In this document: positions 8,424-16,422 of the stretch, piece by piece | Layout of the letters: each line of letters starts with the position of its first letter | Numbering within the stretch: the first letter of the stretch is position 1 | Assembly: GCF_000826525.2 (NCBI RefSeq) | Contig: NZ_LN651331.1 | Coordinates: 806,026 to 870,025 of the forward strand | DNA length: 64,000 nt | Source of the DNA: Mobilicoccus massiliensis | GTDB lineage: Bacteria > Actinomycetota > Actinomycetes > Actinomycetales > Dermatophilaceae | Direction: 5' to 3' | Notes under the pieces: generated by a model | Told to the model about the DNA's origin: nothing | What the model saw: the letters and a program-made list of their open reading frames with translations, nothing else | Database searches by the model: none | Made by a program: the position numbers and the translations under genes

Positions 8424-9463
8424 GAGGCGGGCAGGGCGGCGAGCTCGTCGGACAGGCGCTTGGCGCCGTCGACGAGGCGTACCCCCGGAGTCGACTCGCT
8501 GAACGGCACGACGACGAACCGCTTCTCCTGCACCGCCGTGAGCTTGCTCAGCGTCGGGTCGGACTCGAGGTGGGCCCGCTTCTTCTTCGCGGTGTCCCAA
8601 CTCGCGTCGGCGAGGACGATGACGTCGGGGTCGGCGGCGATCACCTTCTCCCACGAACCGTCGGCCCAGCCGGGGTCCTTGATGTCGCCGAACACGTTCG
8701 TGGCGCCGACGGCGTCGACGACGAGCTGGGGCCCGCCCCCACCGGCCCCGACGAACGGGGTCTTGTCACCGGAGTCGTACCAGAAGATGCTGCGGTCGTC
8801 GCCGGTCCTGGCCTTCGTGATCTCGGCGAGCTGAGTGCGCTGGTCGGCGACGACCTTCTCCGCCCGGTCCTGCACGCCGAAGATCGACGCCACCTCGGTG
8901 ATCTCCCGCCAGCCGCTCTCGAACGTCGGATCGGCCTTCGTCGTGCCCTCGGGGCAGCCGAACGGGCTGAGGTAGGTGCCGACACCCTCGCCGGACAGCT
9001 CGGCGCGGGTGCCGATCCCCTCGTCGGTGAAGGCGCTCGCGTAGGCGGCGTAGGCGAAGTCCGGTGCCGTCGCGAGCAGTTTCTCCTTCGTCGGGTACTT
9101 CTCGGCGAGCACCGGCACGGAGTCGTAGGCCTCCGCGTACCGGGGCGCAACGGCGTCGTCGAGGTAGGCGGTGCCGACCATCCGGTCCGCGAGTCCGAGG
9201 GCGAGCGCGACCTCGGTGGCGCCCTGGTTGAGCGTGACGAGCTCCGACGGCGGCTCCTCGACGGTGACCTTGTCGCCGCAGTCGTCGAGGTCGACGGGCG
9301 TGAACGACGCGGACGACGCAGACGCACCCGGCGTGGTGGCCGCCGCCCCGTCGGAGGGGGCCGGCGGCGCGCCCGCGCATGCGACGAGCAGCGTCAGCGC
9401 CGACACGACCGCGGCGACACGAGCGGCGGAGCGCAGGGGGGTAGGACGGACGTGGGCATGCAC
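8420..9463 (-). CDS. btuF: Cobalamin-binding lipoprotein (ABC transporter substrate-binding protein)
   Basis: The 347-residue protein begins with a lipoprotein signal (basic start, hydrophobic stretch, lipobox LVAC with Cys29), followed by a low-complexity Ala/Ser/Pro linker and a periplasmic-binding fold of the Fe-siderophore/B12 type. It should capture the corrinoid outside the cell and deliver it to BtuCD. I use GTG 9463, which has a GAGGTG ribosome site; a longer in-frame start at 9511 lies before the signal. Substrate assignment rests on the riboswitch just upstream. Confidence 0.85.
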   Translation of the reverse strand: MHAHVRPTPLRSAARVAAVVSALTLLVACAGAPPAPSDGAAATTPGASASSASFTPVDLDDCGDKVTVEEPPSELVTLNQGATEVALALGLADRMVGTAYLDDAVAPRYAEAYDSVPVLAEKYPTKEKLLATAPDFAYAAYASAFTDEGIGTRAELSGEGVGTYLSPFGCPEGTTKADPTFESGWREITEVASIFGVQDRAEKVVADQRTQLAEITKARTGDDRSIFWYDSGDKTPFVGAGGGGPQLVVDAVGATNVFGDIKDPGWADGSWEKVIAADPDVIVLADASWDTAKKKRAHLESDPTLSKLTAVQEKRFVVVPFSESTPGVRLVDGAKRLSDELAALPAS

Positions 9464-9537
9464 GGGAATCACCTCGCGAGGATCGGAGGACCCGGGACGC
9501 GGGGCCCGCACGTCGATCCGCCCGCACGTGCGCGGGC

Positions 9538-9690
9538 GACCACCAGCAGGTCTTCGGACTCGGCGTCATCCGGGTCGGGGCGCCTTCCCAGGAGTGCTCC
9601 CAGTGGCCTCGTGCCCCGCCCGTCCGCCTCACCGCTGCGCGTCAGTCCCGGAGTTCCACCGGGTTCCCTGGCCCGTGAGGGCGACTGGCA
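9538..9690 (-). promoter_or_regulatory. Cobalamin (AdoCbl-type) riboswitch
   Basis: Read on the minus strand, the leader shows the conserved blocks in order: GGGAACCCGGTG, ACTCCGGGACTGACGCGCAG, the B12-box-like GGCCACTGGG, GGAAGGCG, then GATGACGCCGAGTCCGAAGA and CCTGCTGGTGG. This is the typical order of a cobalamin riboswitch. It lies 75 bases before btuF and should shut down btuFCD when B12 is abundant. Confidence 0.92.
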
Positions 9691-9760
9691 CCGGCGACCC
9701 TACCAAGCACTTGCTCCCGGTGAGCAGGGAATGCGACGCCGCGGTGGCACCCTGGTCCCC

Positions 9761-12358
9761 ATGACCTCCCACGTCGCCCACTGGGGCGTGTTCACCCCGC
9801 ACGTCACGGACGACGGGCGGGACGTCGGGTCGGTGACGCCGTGGCGCGAGGACGCCGCCCCCTCACCGCTCCTCGGCAACGTGCCGGGATCGGTGACGCG
9901 TCGCTCGCGCGTGGCGCGGCCGACCGTCCGGCGGGCGTGGTGGGAGGACGGCCCCGGGCCCGATCCCCGACGCGGCCGCACGTCCGGGCCAAAGGACTGG
10001 GTCACCCCGCCGTGGGACGAGGTCCTCGATCGCCTCGCCGCCGAACTGCGCCGCGTCCACGCCGTCCACGGCGCGCAGGCGATCTACGGCGGCTCCTACG
10101 GGTGGTCGAGCGCCGGCCGCTTCCACCACGCGCAGAGCCAGCTCCACCGCTTCCTCAACGTCGTCGGCGGATACACCCGCAGCGTCAACTCCTACTCCAC
10201 CGGCGCCTCCGAGGTGATCCTGCCGCGCGTCCTCGCCGACGAGGCCGTCCTCACCCAGACCGCGTCGACGTGGGACGTCGTCGCCGAGCACACCGAGCTC
10301 CTCATCGCGTTCGGCGGCGTGCCCGTCAAGAACACCGGCATCGACTCGGGCGGCTCCGGCGACCACCCCACGCCGTCCGCGCTCGACCGGCTCCGGGCGC
10401 GGGGCGCACGCCTCGTCTCCGTGAGTCCCCTGCGCGACGACCTCCCCTGCGTCGGTGACGGCTACGGGGTCACCGCCCCGCACGGTCTCATCGGCGACTC
10501 CGCCCGAGCAGCAACGGAGTCCGCCGACCGGCCACGGGGGGACGTCACGTGGTGGCCGATCTCCCCCGGCACCGACGTCGCACTCATGCTCGCGATGATC
10601 CACGTCCTCCTCACCGAGGATCTCGCCGACCGGGAGTTCCTCACCACCCACTGCGTCGGGGCCGACGAGGTCGCCGCCTACGTCCTCGGCCGCGCCGACG
10701 GCGTCCGGCGCGACCCCGCCTGGGCCGAGCGCCTCACCGGCATCCCCGCGGCCGACATCGCCGACCTCGCCCGCGAGGCCGCCGCGCGTCGCACCCTCGT
10801 CACGGTGACGTGGTCGCTCCAGCGAGCGCGCCACGGCGAGCAGCCGATCTGGGCGGGCCTCGCCCTCGCCGCCCACCTTGGCCAGATCGGCCTCCAGGGA
10901 GGCGGATTCGAGAGCGGGTACGGCTCGATGAACAAGCCCGGCTGCTCCCCCACCGCGTTCCGCTACCCCTCCCTGCCGCAGGGGCGCAACCCCGTCCGCG
11001 AGTTCGCCCCCGTCGCGCGGGTCTCCGACCTCCTCCTCCACCCGGGCGCGGAGTTCTCCTACGACGGTGGGCGGTTCACATACCCCGACATCCGGATGGT
11101 GTGGTGGGCCGGCGGCAACCCCTTCCACCACCACCAGGACCTCGGCCGGTTGCGCGAGGCGTTCACGCGGCCCGACACCGTCGTCGTCTCCGACCCGTAC
11201 TGGACGGCGACGGCGCGGCACGCCGACGTGGTCCTGCCCTCGACGACCTCCCTCGAGCGGGACGACCTCGGCGGTGCCCGCTCGGGGGCACGCCTCACGC
11301 CGATGCGGGCCGTGACGCCCCGGTACGCCGAGGCGCGGGACGACTACGAGATCTACGCGGCGATCGCCGCGCGACTCGGGCTCGAGGAGCGGTTCACCGA
11401 GGGGCGTGACGTCTCCGGATGGATCGAGCACCTCTACGAGGGGTTCCGCGACGACCTCGCCCACCGGCGCATCCTCCCGCCCGACGTCGAAGCGCCCGAG
11501 CTGCCGCCGTTCGCGGAGTTCTGGGCCGGGGAGGGCCTCGACCTCCCCCGCAGCGGACCGATCGTCTCCTTCTCCCGGTTCCGCGCCGACCCCGAGCGGC
11601 GCCGGCTCGCGACGCCGTCGGGCCGCATCGAGCTCGCGAGCGCGACCATCGCCTCCTTCGACCTCCCCGACTGCCCCGGACGACCGACGTGGCTCGAACC
11701 GGAGGAGTGGCTCGGCGGTGAGCGCGCGGCGGCGTTCCCGATCCTCCTCGTCGCGAATCAGCCTGCCTCCCGGCTGCACTCGCAACTCGACGACGGGGCG
11801 ACGTCGGCGAGTTGCGAGTGCAGCCGGGAGGCGGAGACGTCACGCCCCTCGGTGAACCGCTCCTCGAGCCCGAGTCGCGCGGCGGCGTTCCCGATCCTCC
11901 TCGTCGCGAATCAGCCTGCCTCCCGGCTGCACTCGCAACTCGACGACGGGGCGACGTCGGCGGCGTCCAAGGTCGCCGGGCGCGAGCCGATCCGGCTGAA
12001 CCCCGCCGACGCGGCGGCCCGGGGCATCGGCGTCGGTGACGTCGTCCTCGTCTGCAACGACCGGGGCGCGTGCCTCGCCGGGGCCGTCCTGTCGGCGGAC
12101 GTGCGCCCGGGGGTGGCGCAGCTCTCGACCGGTGCCTGGTTCGACCCCTACGACCCGCGACGCCACGGTCCGGAGGCCGGGGAGGCGGGTCTGCCGCCGG
12201 GCACGTGCGTCCACGGCAACCCCAACGTCCTCACCGCCGACGTGGGCACCTCGGCGCTCGCGCAGGCGTGCACGGGGCAACACGTCCTCGTCGAGATCGC
12301 CCGCTGGGACGGGCCCGTCCCCGACGTCCTCGCGCACGTACCCCCGACGGAGCGCTGA
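9761..12358 (+). CDS. BisC/TorA-type molybdopterin oxidoreductase with an internal 51-residue insertion
   Basis: This 865-residue protein has the fold of biotin-sulfoxide/TMAO/DMSO reductases: opening HWGVF, then IYGGSYGWSSAGRFHHAQ, the ligand-serine region YTRSVNSYSTGA, VWWAGGNPFHHHQD, and the dinucleotide-binding C-terminus (FPILLVANQPASRLHSQLDDG). There is no N-terminal iron-sulfur cluster motif and no twin-arginine signal, so it is probably cytoplasmic and could reduce biotin or methionine sulfoxide. Within the C-terminal domain, residues about 683-733 are an in-frame insertion made by local duplication and inversion, doubling the FPILLVANQPASRLHSQLDDG strand; the enzyme may be damaged. 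ATG 9761 is used; ATG 9731 in the same frame is an alternative. Confidence 0.85.
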   Translation: MTSHVAHWGVFTPHVTDDGRDVGSVTPWREDAAPSPLLGNVPGSVTRRSRVARPTVRRAWWEDGPGPDPRRGRTSGPKDWVTPPWDEVLDRLAAELRRVHAVHGAQAIYGGSYGWSSAGRFHHAQSQLHRFLNVVGGYTRSVNSYSTGASEVILPRVLADEAVLTQTASTWDVVAEHTELLIAFGGVPVKNTGIDSGGSGDHPTPSALDRLRARGARLVSVSPLRDDLPCVGDGYGVTAPHGLIGDSARAATESADRPRGDVTWWPISPGTDVALMLAMIHVLLTEDLADREFLTTHCVGADEVAAYVLGRADGVRRDPAWAERLTGIPAADIADLAREAAARRTLVTVTWSLQRARHGEQPIWAGLALAAHLGQIGLQGGGFESGYGSMNKPGCSPTAFRYPSLPQGRNPVREFAPVARVSDLLLHPGAEFSYDGGRFTYPDIRMVWWAGGNPFHHHQDLGRLREAFTRPDTVVVSDPYWTATARHADVVLPSTTSLERDDLGGARSGARLTPMRAVTPRYAEARDDYEIYAAIAARLGLEERFTEGRDVSGWIEHLYEGFRDDLAHRRILPPDVEAPELPPFAEFWAGEGLDLPRSGPIVSFSRFRADPERRRLATPSGRIELASATIASFDLPDCPGRPTWLEPEEWLGGERAAAFPILLVANQPASRLHSQLDDGATSASCECSREAETSRPSVNRSSSPSRAAAFPILLVANQPASRLHSQLDDGATSAASKVAGREPIRLNPADAAARGIGVGDVVLVCNDRGACLAGAVLSADVRPGVAQLSTGAWFDPYDPRRHGPEAGEAGLPPGTCVHGNPNVLTADVGTSALAQACTGQHVLVEIARWDGPVPDVLAHVPPTER
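11723..11962. repeat. 87-bp direct repeat enclosing two inverted patches (template-switch scar)
   Basis: Bases 11723-11809 recur identically at 11876-11962. The 66 bases between them are not new sequence: 11810-11832 is the reverse complement of 11765-11787, and 11833-11883 is the reverse complement of 11366-11416, about 415 bases upstream. The net gain is 153 bp (51 codons), which keeps the frame. Confidence 0.9.
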
Positions 12359-12508
12359 GGCCTCCCGCCGGGATGTGGGCGCCCTGCTGCGCGCCGCCAC
12401 CCCGGGCGGCCGGGGCGGACCGGCGACGTGACCGCGTCGACGTGATCGACCCGGTGAAGGGTGTGTGACGTGGTCGTTCGTCGAGGACGTCGCAGCGACG
12501 CGGCGGTG

Positions 12509-13252
12509 TCAGTTCGTCCAGGAGAGCGCGCAGTAGGCGTACCGCACGTGCTCCTCGACGGCGTCGGCGGCCGCCTCGGCGTCGCGGGCGACGACGGCGT
12601 CGTGGACGCGCCGGTGGCCCGCCCGCAGTCCGTCGACGAGCTCATCCCAGGCGGGCGTCGCGTGGAACGACGCGAGGATCGGCGCCTTCATCGAGGCACG
12701 GATCGCGGTCGTCATGTCGGTGACGAGGCGGTTGCCGCCCGCCTCGGCGAGGGCGAGGTGGAACGCGATGTCGAGGTCGTTGAACCTCTCGCGGGAGACA
12801 CCCGGCTCCTCCATGCCGGCGAGGAACCCGGCGAGCGCGTCGAGGTCGGCCTGCGTCGCGTGGCGTGCGGCGAGCCCGACGCTCCACCGTTCGAGCATGA
12901 CGCGGGCCTCGATGACGTCGTCGGTGGGGAAGTTCGCGAGGGCGACGTGGAGGCGGAGGAACAACGTGAGCGACTCGCTCGGCATCGAGACGAGGGCGGT
13001 CCCCCCGTCGGGGCCGACGCCCACCCCGGCGCGGACGACCCCGAGCGCCTGGAGCATCCGCAGCGCCTCGCGGACGGCGGCACGACTCACGCCCAGTCGG
13101 GCGGCGAGGTCGCGTTCGCCCGGCAACCGGTCGCCGACGCGAAGCTGCCCGGCGGCGATCTGCTCCTCGACGGCGGCGATGACGGCGTCGTAGGCGCGGG
13201 GCCGCTCGCCACCGCGGTCCGACGCGGCGGTGACGGGCGGGTTCTCGGACAT
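12509..13252 (-). CDS. FadR/LldR-type GntR-family regulator of lactate genes
   Basis: The 247-residue protein has an N-terminal winged helix-turn-helix (residues about 20-85, with LPGERDLAARLGVSRAAVREALRML) and a C-terminal all-helical FCD domain (NDLDIAFHLALAEAGGNRL and HRRVHDAVV carry the metal/ligand histidines). Members such as LldR and DldR sense lactate. It is divergent from the D-lactate dehydrogenase gene and close to the LldR-like palindrome before lctP, so it most likely represses the lactate cluster and releases on binding lactate. The ATG at 13252 is the natural start; the open frame extending far upstream is antisense to the dehydrogenase gene. Confidence 0.85.
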   Translation of the reverse strand: MSENPPVTAASDRGGERPRAYDAVIAAVEEQIAAGQLRVGDRLPGERDLAARLGVSRAAVREALRMLQALGVVRAGVGVGPDGGTALVSMPSESLTLFLRLHVALANFPTDDVIEARVMLERWSVGLAARHATQADLDALAGFLAGMEEPGVSRERFNDLDIAFHLALAEAGGNRLVTDMTTAIRASMKAPILASFHATPAWDELVDGLRAGHRRVHDAVVARDAEAAADAVEEHVRYAYCALSWTN

Positions 13253-13402
13253 GGGGCACAGTGTGGCACCCGCCGCCCCGCTCCGTGACCGCCCTCCGGA
13301 TCGGCGCCCACCGACCCCGGCATCGGGGACCAACGGGTCCCATCCGCCCCCGATCGTCCTGTGGCGGAGGAGGATGGTCCCCACCGACCCGAGGAGGAAC
13401 GG

Positions 13403-16249
13403 ATGTCCACGGCGCTGCTCACCGATCTGCGGACGGCACTCGAGGGGACGGCGGTGAGCGACCGGCCCGTCGACCTGGCCCGGGCGGCGCACGACGCCTC
13501 CCACGTGCTGCTCCACCCCCAGGCGTTCGTCGTCGCGCGGGACACCCCCGACGTGGCCCGCACCCTCGCGATCGCGTCCCGCCACGGTGTGCCGGTGACG
13601 TTCCGCTCGGGCGGCACGTCGCTGTCGGGCCAGGCCGTCACCGACGGCGTCCTCATCGACACCCGCCGCGGGTTCCGTGACGTCGAGGTGCTCGACGACG
13701 GTGCCCGCGTGCGCTGCCGCCCCGGCGCGACCGTCCGCACCGTCAACGCCCACCTCGCCCCGTACGGGCGCGCGCTCGGCCCGGACCCGGCGAGCGAGGC
13801 CGCCTGCACCATCGGCGGCGTCGTCGCAGACAACTCCTCCGGCATGGCCTGCGGCACGACCCGCAACACGTACCGCACGCTCGACTGCCTCGAGGCCGTG
13901 CTGCTGAACGGCACGGTGATCGACACCGCGCTGCCCGACGCCGACGCGCGGTTCAAGGCCGCCGAGCCCGAGGTGTGGCAGGGCCTGGCGCGGCTGCGCG
14001 ACCGCGTACGCGGCAACCCGGACTCCGTGCGCCGCATCGAGCACCAGTACTCGATGAAGAACACGATGGGCTACGGCGTCAACAGCCTCCTCGACTTCGA
14101 CGAGCCCGTGCAGATCCTCGCCCACCTGCTCGTCGGCTCCGAGGGCACGCTCGGGTTCATCTCGTCGGTGACGTTCCGCACCGTGCCCGTGCACCAGCAC
14201 ATCTCGACCGCGCTGCTCGTGTTCGAGGGCATCGAGACCGCGACCGCCGCACTGCCCGACCTGGTCGGCGCCGGCGCCGAGACGGCCGAGCTCATGGACG
14301 CCGCCTCGCTGCGCGTCGCCCAGCACTTCCCCACCCCCGTCGACGCCCTCACCGGGCTCGAGGTGCGCGACCACACGGCCCTCCTCGTCGAGGCCCGCGC
14401 CGCCGAGGCGGGCGAGCTGGACGAGCACGTTCACCGCTTGGAAGGGGTGCTCGACGGGCTGCGCCACGACGGGCTGCTCACCGACCTGGCCATCCCCACC
14501 CGGTTCTCGGCCGACCCCGTGCCGCGCGCCCAGGCGTGGGCCGTCCGCAAGGGCCTCTACACCGCGGTCGCCGGCGCCCGCCGCGCCGGCTCCACCGCCC
14601 TGCTCGAGGACATCGTCGTACCCATGCCGGCGCTCACCCAGGCCGTCCGCGACCTGGGCGAGATCTGCACCCGCCACGGTTACGACGAGGCCGTCGTGTT
14701 CGGCCACGCCAAGGACGCCAACCTGCACTTCATGATCAATCCCGATCTGCGCGACCCCGCCCAGGTCGAGACCCTGGGCGCGTTCAGCGACGACCTCGTC
14801 GACCTCGTCCTCGCCGCCGACGGCTCGCTCAAGGCCGAACACGGCACCGGACGCGTCATGGCGCCGTTCGTCGAGCGGCAGTTCGGCAGCGAGCTGTACG
14901 CCGTCATGCGCGAGGTCAAGCGGCTGCTCGACCCGACGAACACGCTCAACCCCGGCGTCGTCATCACCGACGACGAGCGCGCCCACCTACGGGCGCTCAA
15001 GGCCCCGACGCCCGTCGACGAGGCCGTCGACCGCTGCGTCGAGTGCGGCTACTGCGAGCCCGTGTGCCCGAGCCGCGACGTGACGACGACGCCCCGCCAG
15101 CGCATCGTCCTCATGCGCGAGATGGCCGCGCACCGCGCCGCCGGGCGCGAGGACGAGGCCGCCGCCATCGCGAAGGACTTCGACTACATGGCGGTGCAGA
15201 CGTGCGCGGCCGACTCCCTGTGCCGCCCCGCCTGCCCCGTCGACATCGACACCGGCGTCGTCATGAAGCGCTTCCGCACGGACGCCCAGACCCCCGCCAC
15301 CCAGCGTGTCGGCGCCGCCCTCGCGACCAACTGGGGCCCGACCCTCACGGGCCTGCGCGCGGGGGTCGGCGTCGCCGACCACGTGCCGGGTGCCCTCCTC
15401 GAGCGGATCACCGCCACCGCCCGCAGCGTCCTGTCCCCCGGCCTCGTGCCGCTCGTGGGCGACGACCTGCCCGGCCCCGGCCTGTCCCGACGCACGAACG
15501 CGCGGCAGGAGCCAGGAGACGTCGTCCTCCTCCCCTCGTGCATCGGCGAACTCTTCGCCCCGGAAGGCGACTCCCCCGGTGCCGCCCAGGCGTTCCTCGC
15601 CGTGTGCGACCGCGCGGGCGTCACCGTGCGACTGCCGAAGGACATGGACGGGCTGTGCTGCGGGACCGTCTGGCGGAGCAAGGGACTCACCGAGGGGCAG
15701 AAGGAGATGGCGATCCGCACCGCCCGGGCGCTGCTCGAGGCGAGCGAGGACGGGCGGGTGCCCGTCGTCATGGACGCCTCCTCCTGCACCCACGGCCTGC
15801 ACGCCCTGCCCGGCGACCTCGGCGCCGCCGGGGAACACGCGCTCGCCGAACGCGTCGCCGGTCTGCAGATCATGGACGCCACCAGGTTCGTCGCCGAGCA
15901 CGTCCTCCCCCGCCTCACCGTGCGCCGCACGGCCCGGTCGGCGGTCCTCCACCCGACGTGCTCGGACCGGCACGCGGACGACATCCCCGCGCTGCGCGCC
16001 ATCGCCGAGGCCGTGGCGGACGAGGTCGTCGTGCCCGTCGAGTCCGGCTGCTGCGGGTTCGCGGGCGACCGCGGCATGCTCCACCCCGAACTCACCGCCG
16101 GGGCCACGGCCCGCGAGGCGAAGGAGGTCGACCACCGCACCTACGACCTCTACCTGTCGAGCAACCGCACCTGCGAACTTGGCATGAGCCGCGCCACCGG
16201 GCACGCCTATCACCACGTCCTCGAGGCGCTCGCCGACGCCCTCGTCTGA
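13403..16249 (+). CDS. dld: FAD/iron-sulfur D-lactate dehydrogenase (Dld-II type)
   Basis: This 948-residue fusion joins three parts. A PCMH-type FAD-binding domain occupies residues 40-220 (FRSGGTSLSGQA; GGVVADNSSGMACGT), followed by the FAD-oxidase C-terminal domain to about 525 (LKAEHGTGRVMAPFVERQFG). Two 4Fe-4S motifs follow at about 545 and 600 (CVECGYCEPVCP; CAADSLCRPACP), then a heterodisulfide-reductase-like tail with two CCG motifs near 751 and 883. Such enzymes pass electrons from D-lactate or related 2-hydroxy acids to the quinone pool. The ATG at 13403 has a strong GAGGAGG site. It stands between the FadR-type regulator and the lctP-lutABC operon. Confidence 0.88.
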   Translation: MSTALLTDLRTALEGTAVSDRPVDLARAAHDASHVLLHPQAFVVARDTPDVARTLAIASRHGVPVTFRSGGTSLSGQAVTDGVLIDTRRGFRDVEVLDDGARVRCRPGATVRTVNAHLAPYGRALGPDPASEAACTIGGVVADNSSGMACGTTRNTYRTLDCLEAVLLNGTVIDTALPDADARFKAAEPEVWQGLARLRDRVRGNPDSVRRIEHQYSMKNTMGYGVNSLLDFDEPVQILAHLLVGSEGTLGFISSVTFRTVPVHQHISTALLVFEGIETATAALPDLVGAGAETAELMDAASLRVAQHFPTPVDALTGLEVRDHTALLVEARAAEAGELDEHVHRLEGVLDGLRHDGLLTDLAIPTRFSADPVPRAQAWAVRKGLYTAVAGARRAGSTALLEDIVVPMPALTQAVRDLGEICTRHGYDEAVVFGHAKDANLHFMINPDLRDPAQVETLGAFSDDLVDLVLAADGSLKAEHGTGRVMAPFVERQFGSELYAVMREVKRLLDPTNTLNPGVVITDDERAHLRALKAPTPVDEAVDRCVECGYCEPVCPSRDVTTTPRQRIVLMREMAAHRAAGREDEAAAIAKDFDYMAVQTCAADSLCRPACPVDIDTGVVMKRFRTDAQTPATQRVGAALATNWGPTLTGLRAGVGVADHVPGALLERITATARSVLSPGLVPLVGDDLPGPGLSRRTNARQEPGDVVLLPSCIGELFAPEGDSPGAAQAFLAVCDRAGVTVRLPKDMDGLCCGTVWRSKGLTEGQKEMAIRTARALLEASEDGRVPVVMDASSCTHGLHALPGDLGAAGEHALAERVAGLQIMDATRFVAEHVLPRLTVRRTARSAVLHPTCSDRHADDIPALRAIAEAVADEVVVPVESGCCGFAGDRGMLHPELTAGATAREAKEVDHRTYDLYLSSNRTCELGMSRATGHAYHHVLEALADALV

Positions 16250-16256
16250 CCTTCGG

Positions 16257-16283
16257 GTGCGGCGGGCACTGGGCCCGCTGCAC
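16257..16283. terminator. Terminator after the D-lactate dehydrogenase
   Basis: A GC-rich hairpin (GTGCGGCGGGC, loop ACTGG, GCCCGCTGCAC) begins eight bases after the stop codon. Confidence 0.6.
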
Positions 16284-16327
16284 TCCGCAATCCCGCACGG
16301 TACGCGCCGGATCCGGCCCCTAGGACC

Positions 16328-16384
16328 CTTGACCTCCGCGGCCCGCGGCCCTACGTTGACCCCAATGGTCTGACCATTGGGGTC
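16328..16384 (+). promoter_or_regulatory. lctP promoter with LldR-type operator
   Basis: A -35-like TTGACC (16328-16333) is followed after 18 bases by TACGTT (16352-16357). Immediately downstream is a perfect 27-base palindrome (16358-16384) with arms GACCCCAATGGTC and GACCATTGGGGTC around a central T. Its core TGGTCTGACCA is the consensus of FadR/LldR-type repressors. A repressor bound here would cover the start point of transcription. Confidence 0.8.
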
Positions 16385-16422
16385 GGGCCAACCCCCCCCA
16401 TCGTCTGCCCGGAGTTGTGCCG

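Noticed and set aside
8306..9760. Upstream extension of the BisC-type gene to 8306
   Set aside because: This part is antisense to btuF/btuC and the riboswitch; family similarity begins at ATG 9761.
13326..13341. GGGACCAACGGGTCCC as a second LldR operator
   Set aside because: It is a palindrome but lacks the TGGTCTGACCA-type core; kept only as a comparison in the findings.
12509..14986. Minus-strand frame extending far upstream of the FadR-type regulator
   Set aside because: Only the first 247 codons from ATG 13252 match the family; the rest is antisense to the D-lactate dehydrogenase.
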